A stretch of DNA of 64,000 nucleotides from Apostichopus japonicus (taxonomy: Eukaryota > Echinodermata > Holothuroidea > Aspidochirotida > Stichopodidae): positions 18,281,303 through 18,345,302 of the forward strand of contig NC_092581.1 of the NCBI RefSeq assembly GCF_037975245.1, in the 5' to 3' direction. A program made the position numbers and the translations under genes. Each line of letters starts with the position of its first letter. The stretch's first letter is position 1. Positions 27,057 to 40,232 of the stretch are shown here, one piece after another. A model generated the notes under the pieces. It did no database searches. It was given only the letters and a program-made list of their open reading frames with translations, and was not told where the DNA came from.

Positions 27057-28622
27057 TTTGGGTCATTCCATATCAAATCACCAGATTTTGGGGTATGTTG
27101 TAGTTCGACATTTTTGAAAAATTCCAAAATTTATTGTATGAGTGGACCACCATAAAATAAGCATATTCTGAAAATTTCAGTTGCATTGCTTTACAATTGG
27201 CCGATTTAAAATTCTTTGAAATTCCTCAATTTTTCAACCAGTACACACATATGTATGTACAGTGTGTACAGTACATATACTGTACTGAGTGTATATGAAC
27301 GGAGTGCCATGAGTGCCAGAAGACTATGTTTAAACTAACACTAATATACACACTGTACATATACAATTGGTTGAATTAGAAGACTTTACTATAGAATTTA
27401 TTTCAACCAGTACATAGATGTATGTACAGTACAAAACTGTACTGGGTGTACATGTACAGTGTGTTAGTGTTGTTTTAACATAGTCTTCTGGCACTCATGG
27501 CACTCCGTACATATACACTCAGTACAGTGTATGTACTGTACATACATGTGTGTACTGGTTGAAATTCATTTTATAAGTCTTCTAATTAAATGAATTCAAC
27601 CAGGAGCAGACAAGTACATTGCAAATAGTATTTTGTTATATGAAATTAAAAACTGCACAGTATTGAACTGAATGACCTTGAAGTACAGTACAATACCCAG
27701 GGTCAAAACTCATGGAACATCAAAACAGGCAAAAACGTTTTTTGTAAAAATCCCAAACTTTGAGGATTTTTCATTTCAAAATAAGGCAAATCACCCTCCT
27801 GAAATTTTTTGTACAAACAGGGTGGTACTATATCTCTTCCAGAAAAAAATATCAATTTTTTTTAATTTGACGCGTTTTGAGTTATTGGCCGTCAAAAACG
27901 ACCTCTTTTGTACATCGGAGCAACTTAACAACTTCATAAATTAATATTGAGAACAGCTAAAACCCTGAAATTTGTTAATGTGTAAGAACTTTATACTTAT
28001 TAATAAAGTATAAACCCTGACACCTCTAACATGGTTACTTTGGTAAAAAATTGGCATCAAAACCCCTACCTCATGCTGAATCGCAGCATGAAATAGCAAC
28101 TTTAGAGTTGCACAACTTGCAAACATAGTCTAGGAAAGCATTGTAATCATTATTTTGTAATATTTGTAGTAGACATAATAACCTCTGAAAGAATTAAGTA
28201 CCCTGAAGCAATGGTTTAGGAGCAATTCATCACTGAAAATAGCACATTTTTTAGTGAAAAGTACAAAAATCAAATATTTTGACACTTTTAAGTTGACCTA
28301 ATTCCACAAGACAATATTTTTGTAGCCTAATTTTTTATTTTCCTGTTCTATGGGTTAGACTCTGTAGGCATCTGTATTAGAAAGGTAGTAGAATGTTCAA
28401 TTGCTGAGAAATGAGACCCCAAAAGTCAAGAAAATGCCAAAATGCCATGGTGGCGACAAATTGCGGAATTTCAAAGTGTGATAAATCGGCCAATTGTAAA
28501 GCAATGCAACTGAAATTTTCAGAATATGCTTATTTAATGGTGGTCCAATCATACAATAAATTTTGGAATTTTTGGAAAGGGTGCAGCAACAGCCATCCGT
28601 GATTTGACACGGAATGACCCTT
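27057..28622. mobile_element. Nested element with ~190-bp inverted repeats (GGGTCATTCC ends)
   Basis: The left end GGGTCATTCCATATCAAATC and the right end, read on the minus strand (GGGTCATTCCGTGTCAAATC), begin inverted repeats of roughly 190 bp. They share TTATTGTATGA, GGACCACCAT, CATATTCTGAAAATTTCAG and CTTTACAATTGGCCGATTTA. TTTT adjoins both ends and may be a target duplication. No protein-coding frame was recognised. Confidence 0.8.
27236..27565. repeat. Large palindrome rich in GTACAGTAC motifs
   Basis: The left part (CCAGTACACACATATGTATG to GAGTGCCATGAGTGCCAGAA) is mirrored on the other strand by 27485-27560 (TTCTGGCACTCATGGCACTC to TGTGTACTGG). The fold spans about 330 bp, and most arms are perfect over 20 or more bases. 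It is the innermost of three inverted-repeat layers. Confidence 0.85.
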
Positions 28623-29922
28623 TTGTGAAAATTGCAAAGTAATCGTAATCGTAATCGATTACAAGGGCAAAGTAATCGTAATCATATTACATTTATGATT
28701 ACAGTGAAATTTGAATGAGAAGGGCAAAATTAGTAGAAATGATTAAAACTAATTCTTACTATTGGCTTTTAGTGTGACCAAAGAAGTGTTCCTACTTCTA
28801 GAATTCTCTAGCACAATAAACTTATACTAAGAAGTACTGGGGATTTGTTTGCCATATTCAAGGATTTTTTATCACCTGAATTATTCTGTTCAATGTTGCC
28901 TCTCAGCTTTCACAATCCTCTTGCATACACAACTGGTTGACATTAGTTGACATGGTGTGCTGATTATAGAAAATTATTTCATTAGTATATTAAACACTTA
29001 ACAAACAATAACAGTTAGGCTGACAAAATACACCCTTTAAATTCATTTAAGTAAGTAAATTTGATAAATAATTCCATTTGCCATGTTCAGTGGGCCACAA
29101 GGCTCAGGTGTAGCAGCTATTGAAAGCACATTGCTATTTATGTCAGCCTATTGTTCTCATTTGAAAACAGGAAAATCTTCATTTGTTTTACTTTAGTATT
29201 TGTCTGTTTACTCTTTGTCTGTTTAAATTGTATTTTTTACTGGACTTATGGGTTACACATCTTAAACGTGTTAAGGCATAAATGTGTAATGCCCGGTAGG
29301 AATTGTATATATACTTCCACAATTTTGTCCGTATATACTGTAAATGCCCTTCCTTTGCCCTATTTCATTGCCCTTTTTCCCGGCAGAGAGTTATATTAAA
29401 AAGATATGCAGAGGATTGTGCAAGTAACCACAATGTAATCGTGATTGTAATCACGATTACATTACAATGTAATTGTAATCGTAATCGATTACTTCAACTT
29501 TAGGCTGTAATCGTAATCGTAATTGTAATCATACATTCTCAAGTAATCGTAATCGTAATCGATTACATTCAGATGTAATCGCCCCAAGCCTGTTACTTGT
29601 TGACAGATGGAGAGACAGGGTGAACAAGGACGAGCAGACGGCATGCTTTAACTTATATATCAATATGCAAATACACAGCTCATTAACATACAGGTGCAGA
29701 TTATACAATGTAGTGCATCGTTTGCACACGTACATGTGAATGCATATTCAATAACATTACACGGTGTAGCAGCTTGTTGACTGAGGGGCCTCAGTGCTGC
29801 CAAGTTGGAGTAAAAAAGTTGCCAGTTGCAAGAGATGGTAGTTTGCCCATTGTTTCAGGTACTATTATTTGAACACAAGAATAACTCAAGTATTTCTTTT
29901 TGTTTTCAGTTTTTACATCAAT

Positions 29923-32900
29923 ATGTCAGCCAAAGAACATCAGAGACTTTTCAAAAATGCAGCCCTTAACCCAGAAGAATTAAGGAGGAGGAGGGAGGAA
30001 ACAGGAATCCAACTGAGGAAACAAAAGAGAGAGGAACAGGTTAATTTATATTTCTTACTCAAAGCAGCAAACCAGTGTTTATGTCCATTAGTCCAATTCT
30101 CAAAGTTTTTGAATCCAATGGAGTCTCATATGTGGCATTTAAATGCCTTGTAATAACTTCTTAGTTGTTAGTGTTTGTGGTGAAGGTCATAGGTCATGTT
30201 TAAGTTTGCAGTGGTCAAAATGGATACACTTGTTAACTTGGTTTAAATCTTAAATTTAAGATTCACAATTTCATGTTCTTTTGTTGCTTCCTTTTTGTAC
30301 CTCACTCTTCCTTTCTTGCAGGGAAGTGTTCTACTTTTTTGTGCCCCGAGGCTTCCTGGTACACTTACTTTCACAATTATGCTGTATATTTAATTTATAT
30401 TCAGTTATATGTGTGTATCGTATAATTTTTGGGAAAAGGAAATGTATTGAAATATCCATTTAATGTTTTTTTTGTATGTTAACAGTTCCTTTTTTATGGT
30501 TGTCAAAAATCATTGGAGTTTGTCAGTGGTCACAAAGTAAACTTGTAGACGAGATAATGTAATAACTTAGCTTCAGTGCCACTTGAATGCCCCTTAGTCA
30601 TAACTGTTCTCTTTGGTTGGACATGTTTTGGTCATCTTGAGTTCAGTTTGTGAATGGGCAAATATACAGTACTTAACAATAAGTCTACAGTAATATTGCC
30701 ACTTACGATTATCTGCACGTAGCTATTTGTTTGAAAACCGAGTTGTTATTTTCTTCCTTAGCTTTTCAAAAGGAGAAATGTTGATCTACCAATTGACAGT
30801 GAACATGACATGGGAATGCCAGACAACTTTATGTCCACCCAGACACAGGTATGATAATTTGATTTCACCTTTGACCTTTTCATCTGTTGCATCATTCTCA
30901 GTAATATAGTGCAGGGTAAGGGACTCTAGGTATCATGGCTCGTAGAACATGTAGTCCGAGCAGTTACCAAACCGCTAAAGATCCTAGAAATATTTGTAGA
31001 ATGCTACATCGACAATTGTGTTTTAGCAATTTTTTGCCAGTTTGAAAGTACTTTTTATTTACATGGCATTCATCGAGAGTTTCTTTATGTTGTCACTAAT
31101 TTCATATAGTGATACATCTTTTGATTTCACAAATATTATATATCCCTTTAATGTTTGGTCTGTTATCGACAAAATCGTTCACCCATCGGACTTCCTTTCA
31201 GTGGAATCAGTTTTGGGCTTAAAGTGGTGCGTTTAACGTTATATCTCATTTACGTAATATAATCAACTTAGATGTAACCTATAATATAATCTTCGCACTA
31301 TATCATTCACATCCATTGAATTTTAGCAGTTCGCACATGGAAAGTTAATTTTTTTAAATAAATACCAATATTAATTGTACCATGATTTTGCATTTTCTAG
31401 TTTGTCACACAGGAAATGGTGGACATCATCAACAATGGAGACCAGTCACAACAACTACAAGCTACCCAACAATTTAGAAAACTTCTTTCAAAAGGTAAAC
31501 ATAAAACTTTTGAAGAGTGAAAACAATTTTTACTTAACTGGTGAGTATCTCTATATCCAGCAATGGTATGCACTGCCTGTGATGGTCTTCTATTGAAAGG
31601 CTGGATAAGCTACAAGAACAAGCTCACTTTTCTAATAAAGAAGGAGAGTATGCTACAATTCTTTAATGCAACTGTAATGAACTCTGGTAGTGAACAAGTT
31701 GGTAGAAGAATAACAAATTGAAATTTTTTTTACAAGGATCCCTAGGATTTTAGTTCAGCAAACCATCAACTGATAAATTACTGACAAATTATTAACAAAT
31801 TTGGATAAAGTAAATAACTTATTGGCCAGAATCAGGTACAATCCAGTGACCTTGAGAATATAAATTCATGCCAACTTGTACCTAGCCGTAGTGTGGTAGC
31901 TATCCATATTAAACTAATAATTACTTTTGTTGTTTAAGAATCTGTTGCATAAACTGATTTATTTTAGTTGCTTCATCATGTTACCCTTTGTCAGAATTTG
32001 CATTGCTTTACATAACTTTTACCATTTGTCTGTTATTAAATTATATTGTAGGTCTAGAATAGTAACAACTTCAGAATCCCAGACCTGGACATTTGCAAAT
32101 TTCAGTTATCTTCTCATTGTTATCAGTGCTAATTAATGCCATGTGGAAACACTGCTAATTCATTGATTAGTTTGTCAAAAGTTGATGTACAATATTTCGT
32201 TTTGTCCTTTGGATGCCTATAGTTCACTCTCTGGACAGTTGATTTAATCAAATTCTGATAAGATGAAATTCTTTTTTCCCCTATTATTGGAATAGTCCTC
32301 AGCTCATTGAAGCTCATTGCTATTTGTGTTCCTCTCCAGAGCCCAACCCACCTATCAACGAGGTCATTCAGACAGCCATTGTGCCAAAGTTTGTTGAATT
32401 TCTTAGTGCAGAGAATAGCACTCTACAGGTGAGCCTGCATGTGTAGTTGACTTATAAAAACTTGTTAAAGGCATTGAAGACTCGCCCCAAACTGCGTGCG
32501 GCCATCTGAAAAAGTTAACATTCTGTTGCTTGCAAGTGACGTTTTTTTCGTGTCGCTACAAAATGCAGACAGTAATGAAACGTGATACCTTAATTGTTAT
32601 CTTTAGCTGGACCTGAGATGTCCATCGCTGTATCGTTTGTATACTGTGCTGTGGGTATTGACCACAGCTGTATGTACTTCTGACTGTACACTAGTGTCTA
32701 ATTACCGACGGTAGCAAGCTGTGTGTGTATTTTCTGGGATCGATGGTGATGTTTAATACTTCTGTTACACCTCATTCGAAACTAGGTCAAATTACCGGCA
32801 TTAGACGTTTGTTCTAGAAGTAGAACCTAGATTGATAGCAGTGGTGTCTAACAGTCTTTAACATGTCAAACTAATTTATTTGTGTCTCTTGTAATCGTTT

Positions 32901-35900
32901 ACATAGAGTTTTGCAGTTGTCACATCTTCATTTCTAACAGACATTATTAAAAGCTGATTTGAATGTCTTCTGTTTCTAGTTTGAAGCTGCTTGGGTTTTA
33001 ACAAATATCGCCTCAGGAACATCAGCCCAAACAAGGACAGTTATAGACACTGGAGCTGTACCCATCTTCATTAAACTGCTGCAATCACAATATGAAGATG
33101 TTCAAGAACAGGTAAGTGGACATAGAAGAACTCAAAAGATGGGTGTAACAAGATGGAAATATAGATCTATGGCTATGATGTCATCATATGGGAGGCCGAC
33201 TTCATAAAGCAGAAGGCTTTTAGAGGTTGTGGAATTGCAGAGAGAATTTCTTGAAAATGCTGGGACACCTGAATAGATATTTTGCTTATGCAAGCATGTT
33301 AGTGGATGCTAAAAGTGGGGTTATATATTACTAGATTTGATCTTTCAAAACCTGCCTGAAATACATCCCAAAATAGTCCAAATCAATAGTATGGATAATT
33401 AGCACAAATTAATTGTATATTTAATTGAAATTGGCGGTAGAATTGTTGAAATGTGAGATCTTGAAGACTTTAGGTAACCTTCAATGATTGTAGGACCCTT
33501 GCAGGCCCCAGGTTCGTTGGTAACCTCTTGAGTAGACAATGTTGTCATAGTGATCTGCCATCCATCACATCCAACCTTTGTGATAAGGGCGGTGTGTTTG
33601 TATAAGGGTGTGCTTGGTTAAAGTTAATAAGTAGTTGTCACTCAGTCATACCTCAGGTAGTGTAATAGTGTTGAATTTCATTGGTATCGGTTTAAACATC
33701 AGTGGGTCGGGTGGTACTGGTAGTGGTATGTTATATTCACATTGAGCTACCCTATGATGGGGGTTAGTCCACAGGTATTTCTGCAGTGTTGGTTTATGTT
33801 ACTTCCCATAAAAGATATTAAATTAAAATTACCACAGCTTGAGTATAACCTTTAAAAAAATATCTATTGGTAAACATGAAGAGTATGGTGATGATTTGTT
33901 CAGGGATCTAGCACATCAGTGTAAAGTAGAAGGTTGTCTTTGGTTAAATTACAAATCGTATTGTAAGAAATACTCGTATGTTCGAAATATGTGTCTCACC
34001 AAAGCTCATGAATGTGCTCTAACAACTTTTGAGTGTGAACTGATATTTTTCTACTTAACTTCTTGGTGTGTTCTACAATATGATAGAGATATCAAAAAGG
34101 AAAGCAGCTAGCAGAATCCCCTAAGGCAAGGCTCAATCAATATGAATAATTTGAGACACTCTTGCCTGACAAGCAGTACTGCAGTGCCTGTATTGTGAAA
34201 CTGCATAGCACAAAAGAGTGCCCCGTGCAGCATGGCTGCAGCTCCCTCAGCATGCTGATGTTGATGCCAGTTTGTAGTTTGGCTTCCTTCCTGATACCAT
34301 CCACATGAACTACATCTCACACATGACATTACTTTGATTCATCAATGTAATTCCATAGTTAATAGTTAATAACTTTGATGGTATCACTCCTTTTCGTAGG
34401 CTGTTTGGGCTCTCGGTAATATTGCTGGTGACAGTCCTGAATGTCGTGATTATGTCCTTAAAGAAGGCATTCTTCTGCCCCTCCTATCGTAAGTAGTCTA
34501 TTTCTCGGTTATAAATGTTTCTCATGATCAGACAATGATGTTTACCATCCTTGTCGTAAGGGCTGTTCCTGCTAGGGCATATGATGAAATGACTCTTGAT
34601 TTATAAAGCTGTGTCTGGAAAAAGACCCCCCACTCCCCTCTTCAAATGGTAATAGAGGAAATTACTATAGAGATGTAACACACCTTGGTACCAATAAACT
34701 GTGCCTTAGGCTAATGCCTTTACTAGTAGCTTTATTTGCTGTACTATTTCCAAGTTTTATTTTAAATGGTCTGATATATTTAAAAGGTAGCAGGTCTTTG
34801 AAGGTTTTACAAACAGCAAAGATCATTTTACAACTGATTCAATAGATGGAAGGATGGAGTCAGTATAACTTCAACAACAGGACTTGTTTCATTTGTAGGA
34901 AATAAAGTCATCTTAGCTATAATCATAATCCACAAAATTTAGCCCATCTTTTATTGATAACATTATGTGTGTATATTTGACATTATTGAGGTGACAGTGG
35001 CAGGAAGTTTAGTTAAGAATAATATGAAAACATTCATCTTCAGTTCTGATGGATTAATTAATTAATTGCTCATCCTTTTCAGGTTGCTTACTAATGCTGT
35101 CCGTATGTCTATGGTGAGGAATGCAGTTTGGGCTCTATCAAACCTCTGCAGAGGCAAAAGTCCACCACCAGAATTTAAAGAAGTAAGTACAGGGTTCAAG
35201 AGGGATTCATAAATAAGGAACAGCAGGGCTCATTTTTCAGTTTGTTCTACGGACAACCTTGCCTTAATATTTGGTTGTCCGAAGGTTTTTTTGGTTGTCC
35301 AATGAAAGCACCAAAAAATGCTACTGGAGTTGCCTGATGTGGTTCATCGCATAGATCGTGTACATTAAAATCACTATATGCCCAGGGACTATTATGTTAG
35401 TCACGTACGTCCTGTGATTTTCCGACACTTTATTATATATATTATATATTATTATTACTATCATTATTATTGCATGATACTTAAATGGTCAGAGAACATA
35501 GTTGCAAATCATTGGCTTTCTTTTTGATTCCTTCTATAAGGTGTCTCCTTGTCTACCAGTGCTTGCCCGTCTCCTCTTCAGTGGGGACCCTGATGTCCTG
35601 GCCGATGCTTGCTGGGCCCTTTCATATCTCTCCGATGGACCCAATGAGAAGATTCAGGCTGTAATTGACAGCGGTGTCTGTCGACGGCTTGTAGAGCTTC
35701 TCGTGTAAGTAGCGAGTTAGAATCACAAGGAGTAGTGTCAGATGGCATCAGTTAAAGGAGGGTGTGCGATAGGCCTAGTGTGCGATACCCTCTGAAGTAT
35801 TACTATTAATGAGCAAGGTTTGTGTCAAATTTTCCTTTGCTTCTGCAATCTGTCGTGTTCATCCTGACCTTATCATTTTTATCCTCAAAAAGGTAACTGT

Positions 35901-38900
35901 CAGTGATATACTACCCCTATACCCCCCTCCCCACTGCTTACTGTTTTCAGCTAACATTCAATACTAATATTACCTTTCGTATTTGTTATCCAGGCATCCT
36001 GCTCAGAGTGTTGTGTCTGCTGCACTTAGAGCTGTTGGTAACACCGTAACCGGGGACGATGTACAGACCCAGGTAGGTTTCTGTCACCATTTCATTCGAA
36101 GTCTTTTTTTGTGTCATATTATGGAATATTTGAATTCAGTTTAATAGAACCCTATTTTAAATCATGGAAAAATATTAACTTTAAAGTGACGTCATTACAA
36201 ATTTCCACTGCCTTAGTTAGTTACTTCAGTAGTATCTGGAATTCACCAGTATGAAACTAGCAAGACACCGTATGGATTCAGTATCTTATTTCTCACCTTC
36301 CAAACTTGTAGTTTTAATCAAGTTTTAAGATGACCATGCCTGGTACAATTAATTGTTTCATACTCTGAGAGCACAGTTTCTTAGCTGTATTTTGTTGCAC
36401 ACTGATGAAGATTGAACTGGGTAGATCTACAGCAAGTTGATAAGGGGAGAAGGTCCCTAATGTTTAAAATATTATCCAATGCCCATGAAAATTAATTGTC
36501 TAAGTTTTCGTATTTGCGCTAAGAAATGTTCGTTCTACAGCTTCAAGGTTATAGAGAAAGGAATAATCTCTGTCCTTAGCATCGATTGTAAATTGCACAC
36601 CCAGTATGTTTATAGGTAGAGAACCTTGTCTATTATTATTATTATTAAATATTCTTTTTGATAATATTCATTCCATATCACTGAAAGCTTGTCTGTTAAG
36701 TCTCTTGATTACATTTTTTTCGGCTCTTCCTTCAGGTGATTCTTCATTGTAAGGCCCTCCCATGCCTTCTCAGTCTATTATTGTTATTATTATTATTAAA
36801 TATTCTTTGTGATAATATTCATTCCATATCACTGATAGCTTTTCTGTTAAGTCTCTTGATTACATTTTTTTCGGCTCTTCCTTCAGGTGATTCTTCATTG
36901 TAACGCCCTCCCATGCCTTCTCAGTCTTTTGAGTCACACAAAGGAATCGATTCGTAAAGAAGCCTGTTGGACTATTTCAAACATCACTGCTGGTAACAGA
37001 TCCCAGATACAGGTATGTCGTGATACTCTGCAATGTATGTGCCTCTTAGAATGACATTTTGAGTAATTTTATAGGCAAATACTGGTGTCAAAACAAAGCA
37101 AAACTTATAATGAAGAGAAAAAATGTTTTGTACTCTGCAATGAGAACCCCAGATCAAGATATTTGATTGAGAATGTAACCCAGTTTTGACTCGCTAAAGC
37201 TTCAACTACTCCAGGAGGTAGATCTCTGAGTGTGGTCTGTGATGCCATCAGAGGAGATGTTCTTCAAAAGGTTTACTGTCCTTTAATAATCTCTTGTTAA
37301 TTAATCCTTGAAACCTGATCAATTTTGGAATGTTTGCTTGGCTCTCAATGTTCTCTGCAGTTAGAATTTCATTAAAATGTGACCTTTTTTTGGTGCATGT
37401 ATTAGTTTCCTCTGATGATAAATGATTGAAATAATATAAGGAAAAGACGAGACATTTTTTAGACTCATTCAATTCATTCTACTGTTGGCATACTTTCACG
37501 GTCTGACCTATTCCGTTTTGATCAGTGTGAAATGTTGGTCCTCTCTTTACACAAATATATTTAGCAGTTTTAGTCATAATACTAGTTTTGCTTCAAAAGG
37601 CAGTTCTTTTAAGATGCTACGAAGTCACGGGTCAAAATGTCTTAAAGTTCCGAATTAACATTTTACGACGCTACCAGCTCATGTTCACTGTGCTAATGCT
37701 CACCCCTCTTCATTTCAGTACACTGAAATCTGTCAAGTTGCTGTATCTGTAATTTCTTCCACATAATAGGCTTCTTCTTTTTTTTTACCCCTCACATCAA
37801 AAGGCTGTGATTGATGCTAATATTATTCCCATGCTGATTGAGATTCTATCGAAAGCTGAGTTTCGAACTAGGAAAGAAGCTGCCTGGGCGATCACCAATG
37901 CTACTTCTGGAGGAAGTGCAGAACAGATCAAGTAAGAAAGAAACCATATTAGCTACTTAAAGAGACATAAAGAGTAAGCCAAAACTGACCACCACCAACA
38001 TAAGAGTGGACCAGAGCTGACCACCACAGAAACTCAGTTTTGAAAATTGGATCTTATTTAGCAACATTTCTTGTAGAATAACTTTGTGCCTCACACATTT
38101 AGAATATGTCATTTGAAGGTCTGGGAACAGTATAAAATAGTCACACAGTATGAAGCAATTCTTGACAGTGCACATTTATATCACAGTTCATGTTAAATGA
38201 ATTAAGCCTATGGTTATCCTTCAATGTGAAACTGGTCTGTCTTCTCTCAACCCCATTATCAGTGATAGTCCTTGACAAGTACCACACCCAATACCTGAAC
38301 ATTGGCCCATTTTGGCACACATCCTACTGCCCCTTAATACATGCTGCCCTCCCCCCCCCCTCATCCACCATCCCACACACACACCTCATTCAATCCTCTT
38401 CCACTACCCATGAGATCCTGGGATGAATTGGTATAAGATTTGGTCATGGTCAATTCACAGGAATTTTCTTCCCAGTTAGTGACTGTTACATGTTCTTCTT
38501 CTTCTCTTGTTTGTTTCTTCAGATTTATTGTGAGTGAAGGTTGTATCAAGCCACTTTGCGACCTCCTGACGGTGATGGACGCCAAGATAGTTCACGTAGC
38601 CCTGACAGGTCTAGAAAACATCTTGAAGTTAGGACAGGCCGAAGCACAAATCTCCAGAGAACCAAACCAATATGCCCTCGATATAGAAAGTTGCTCTGGT
38701 CAGTTGTTTTCAAAATTCTTATCTATATTTATTGCCGTTAGAACCAACAAAGATTACAAACTCATAATATAGCAGGACATGTTGCTGCTTTCAAGTGAAA
38801 TTTGAGTAACATTTTGTAAATTGCTTGGAGACCTGCATGCATCTTACCTCTCTCTCTCTCTCTTGTAGAAAACTAGAAGTTTACCCTTGAAATATGCATC

Positions 38901-39157
38901 CATTTTACCAACTGTCTTGTAGAGAAAGAAATAATTACTCCTTTTACCCCTTTTGTCTTCTCCCAACTCCAACAGGTTTGGACAAGATTGAATTCCTTCA
39001 GAGCCACGACAATCCAGAAATTTACCGTAAATCTTTTGAAATCATCGAAGAATACTTCAGTCAGGACGACGACGAGTCCACCCAGCTGGTCCCGAATGTC
39101 GAAGGACAAGAGTTTCAGTTCGGAGTCGAGGAAAATGCAGAAAATTTACAGTTTTAA
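29923..39157 (+). CDS. KPNA: Importin subunit alpha, KPNA1/5/6 type
   Basis: Thirteen coding exons: 29923-30039, 30762-30848, 31401-31494, 32340-32428, 32980-33111, 34400-34488, 35083-35182, 35541-35704, 35994-36072, 36887-37012, 37804-37931, 38523-38698 and 38976-39157. Phases agree throughout; 520 residues, TAA stop. It is the adaptor that binds classical nuclear localisation signals and importin beta. The basic importin-beta-binding domain is at about residues 18-46 ([20 protein letters not shown], then FKRRNV). Armadillo repeats follow with the Trp/Asn ligand arrays: [81 protein letters not shown] and [12 protein letters not shown]. The acidic C-terminus ([18 protein letters not shown]) is the CAS-binding region. 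By recall the sequence is closest to KPNA1/5/6, for example [19 protein letters not shown] and [12 protein letters not shown]. Confidence 0.97.
32465..32803 (+). repeat. Dispersed repeat of about 335 bp, copy B (in KPNA intron)
   Basis: Same family as 19199-19531 but in the opposite orientation. It begins TTAAAGGCATTGAAGACTCG and ends near AATTACCGGCATTA. Shared blocks include GCTTGCAAGTGA, ATGCAGACAGTAATGAAACG, GACCTGAGATGTCCAT and CTAGTGTCTAAT. Confidence 0.75.
36626..36927 (+). repeat. 151-bp tandem duplication covering an exon start in KPNA
   Basis: Two adjacent near-identical copies, about 36626-36776 and 36777-36927. Each contains intron sequence, the acceptor CTTCCTTCAG and the first about 40 nt of exon 10. 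Only the second copy continues into the full exon (36887-37012). The first copy ends abruptly in TCTATTATTG and has a G in place of C that creates GTAAGG 13 nt after its acceptor. Confidence 0.92.
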
Positions 39158-39185
39158 AGGTGAACCATCTCCATCTCCATAATGA

Positions 39186-39191
39186 AATAAA
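39186..39191 (+). terminator. Candidate polyadenylation signal AATAAA, KPNA (proximal)
   Basis: AATAAA 29 nt after the KPNA stop codon. A second AATAAA at 40233-40238 is a distal alternative. Confidence 0.45.
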
Positions 39192-39776
39192 CAGACAGAG
39201 TACTTGGGTGGTCCTCGTATTGTGCATCGTCCTCATCATCCACCAAAACGAAACAGAATTTTGATGACTATCAATGAATGGTAATTAAGAAGGGGGGAAA
39301 CTTTCAAGAGTGTGACCCTTTGTCAGTCTGATTATGGGAATGATGATGATGACAGTGATCAAGCTGTCCCTCCAGGTGTAAAGAAAAATCCACTTTACCC
39401 CTCTCATTGAAAACAGCCCAGGGTTTACTGCAAATTGAGAGATATTATTACACAGGTACTAAATGAAGGTACAAAATAATCAGAATTCAAATGGTGTAGT
39501 GCTTTGGGGATGGCTGTGAACCTGCTTTAGAGTCATATGAATTTTGAGGGAAAATATTGAAGATAAATAATTATAATAATGGGTAAAGAGGTTAGTGCTT
39601 CACAGTTGTGCTTAGCAGTTTGAAGGTAAAAAACTGAATTCTCTGAATTTGAAGGTTCTTCATATAAAAATTGCTTACGACTTGTGTTTTCTTTAGCAAG
39701 TTTACCACTTTGATTGGCATTCTAAGTAACTATCTGAATTCACTGTAAAAGAATCGTTCAAAGAGAAAATGTCTGT

Positions 39777-39866
39777 ACCGACTGAAGAGAAAACGAGTAC
39801 TGACCGAAGAGAAAAGGCCTGAAGTGACCGAATAGACAAGGCCTGTAGTGACCGAAGAGAAAAGGT
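39777..39866 (+). repeat. Tandem repeat of about 25 bp, four copies
   Basis: Units GTGACCGAAGAGAAAAGGCC and variants, about 620 nt after the KPNA stop, possibly in its 3' UTR. Confidence 0.8.
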
Positions 39867-40232
39867 CTTTACTCTTAGGACCAACACAGTGAGTGTCATA
39901 CTGGTCACATATTTTCAGAGAGGTTTTCTTCAATTGTGAGATATGAGAAATGAGTGATAATTTGGGTGGAAACCCTCTGTATTCAATGTTAAGCACCTGT
40001 AAGGTGTGAATGTCTAGTTGACCACGACATGGTTTGGAATTAGTCACATATTTTGGATGCCTAAGTTTCATCTGCTCGACGTCACCTTACCAGCCAGTTA
40101 CTTTATAAGTTTATTAAGGAGTTAATCCATTACAGAAAACCTTTGTCCCTGACAAAGTTAATGTAATGGACTTTTGTTTCATTTGCAAGCCTCTCAAGAG
40201 TGTAAACAATAACATGTAGAGGTGCATTATGG

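Larger units (their letters stand above)
26977..29592. mobile_element. hAT-like non-autonomous transposon with TAATCG-repeat ends
   Basis: The element is 2,616 bp. The left end CAGGCTTGGGGTAATC and the right end GCCCCAAGCCTG are inverted copies. An exact 8-bp target duplication, TTACTTGT, flanks them at 26969-26976 and 29593-29600. CAGG-type ends plus an 8-bp duplication are characteristic of the hAT superfamily. Subterminal regions consist of palindromic GTAATCGTAATCGATTAC repeats (26985-27055, 28640-28700 and 29436-29590). No transposase frame is present. Other inverted repeats are nested inside. Confidence 0.85.

Noticed and set aside
33839-34111. 90-codon frame in a KPNA intron
   Set aside because: No homology recognised and it lies wholly within an intron bounded by well-supported exons.
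36736-36776. An extra KPNA exon
   Set aside because: It is the truncated first copy of a tandem duplication. Including it would duplicate the start of an armadillo repeat, and the full exon follows at 36887.
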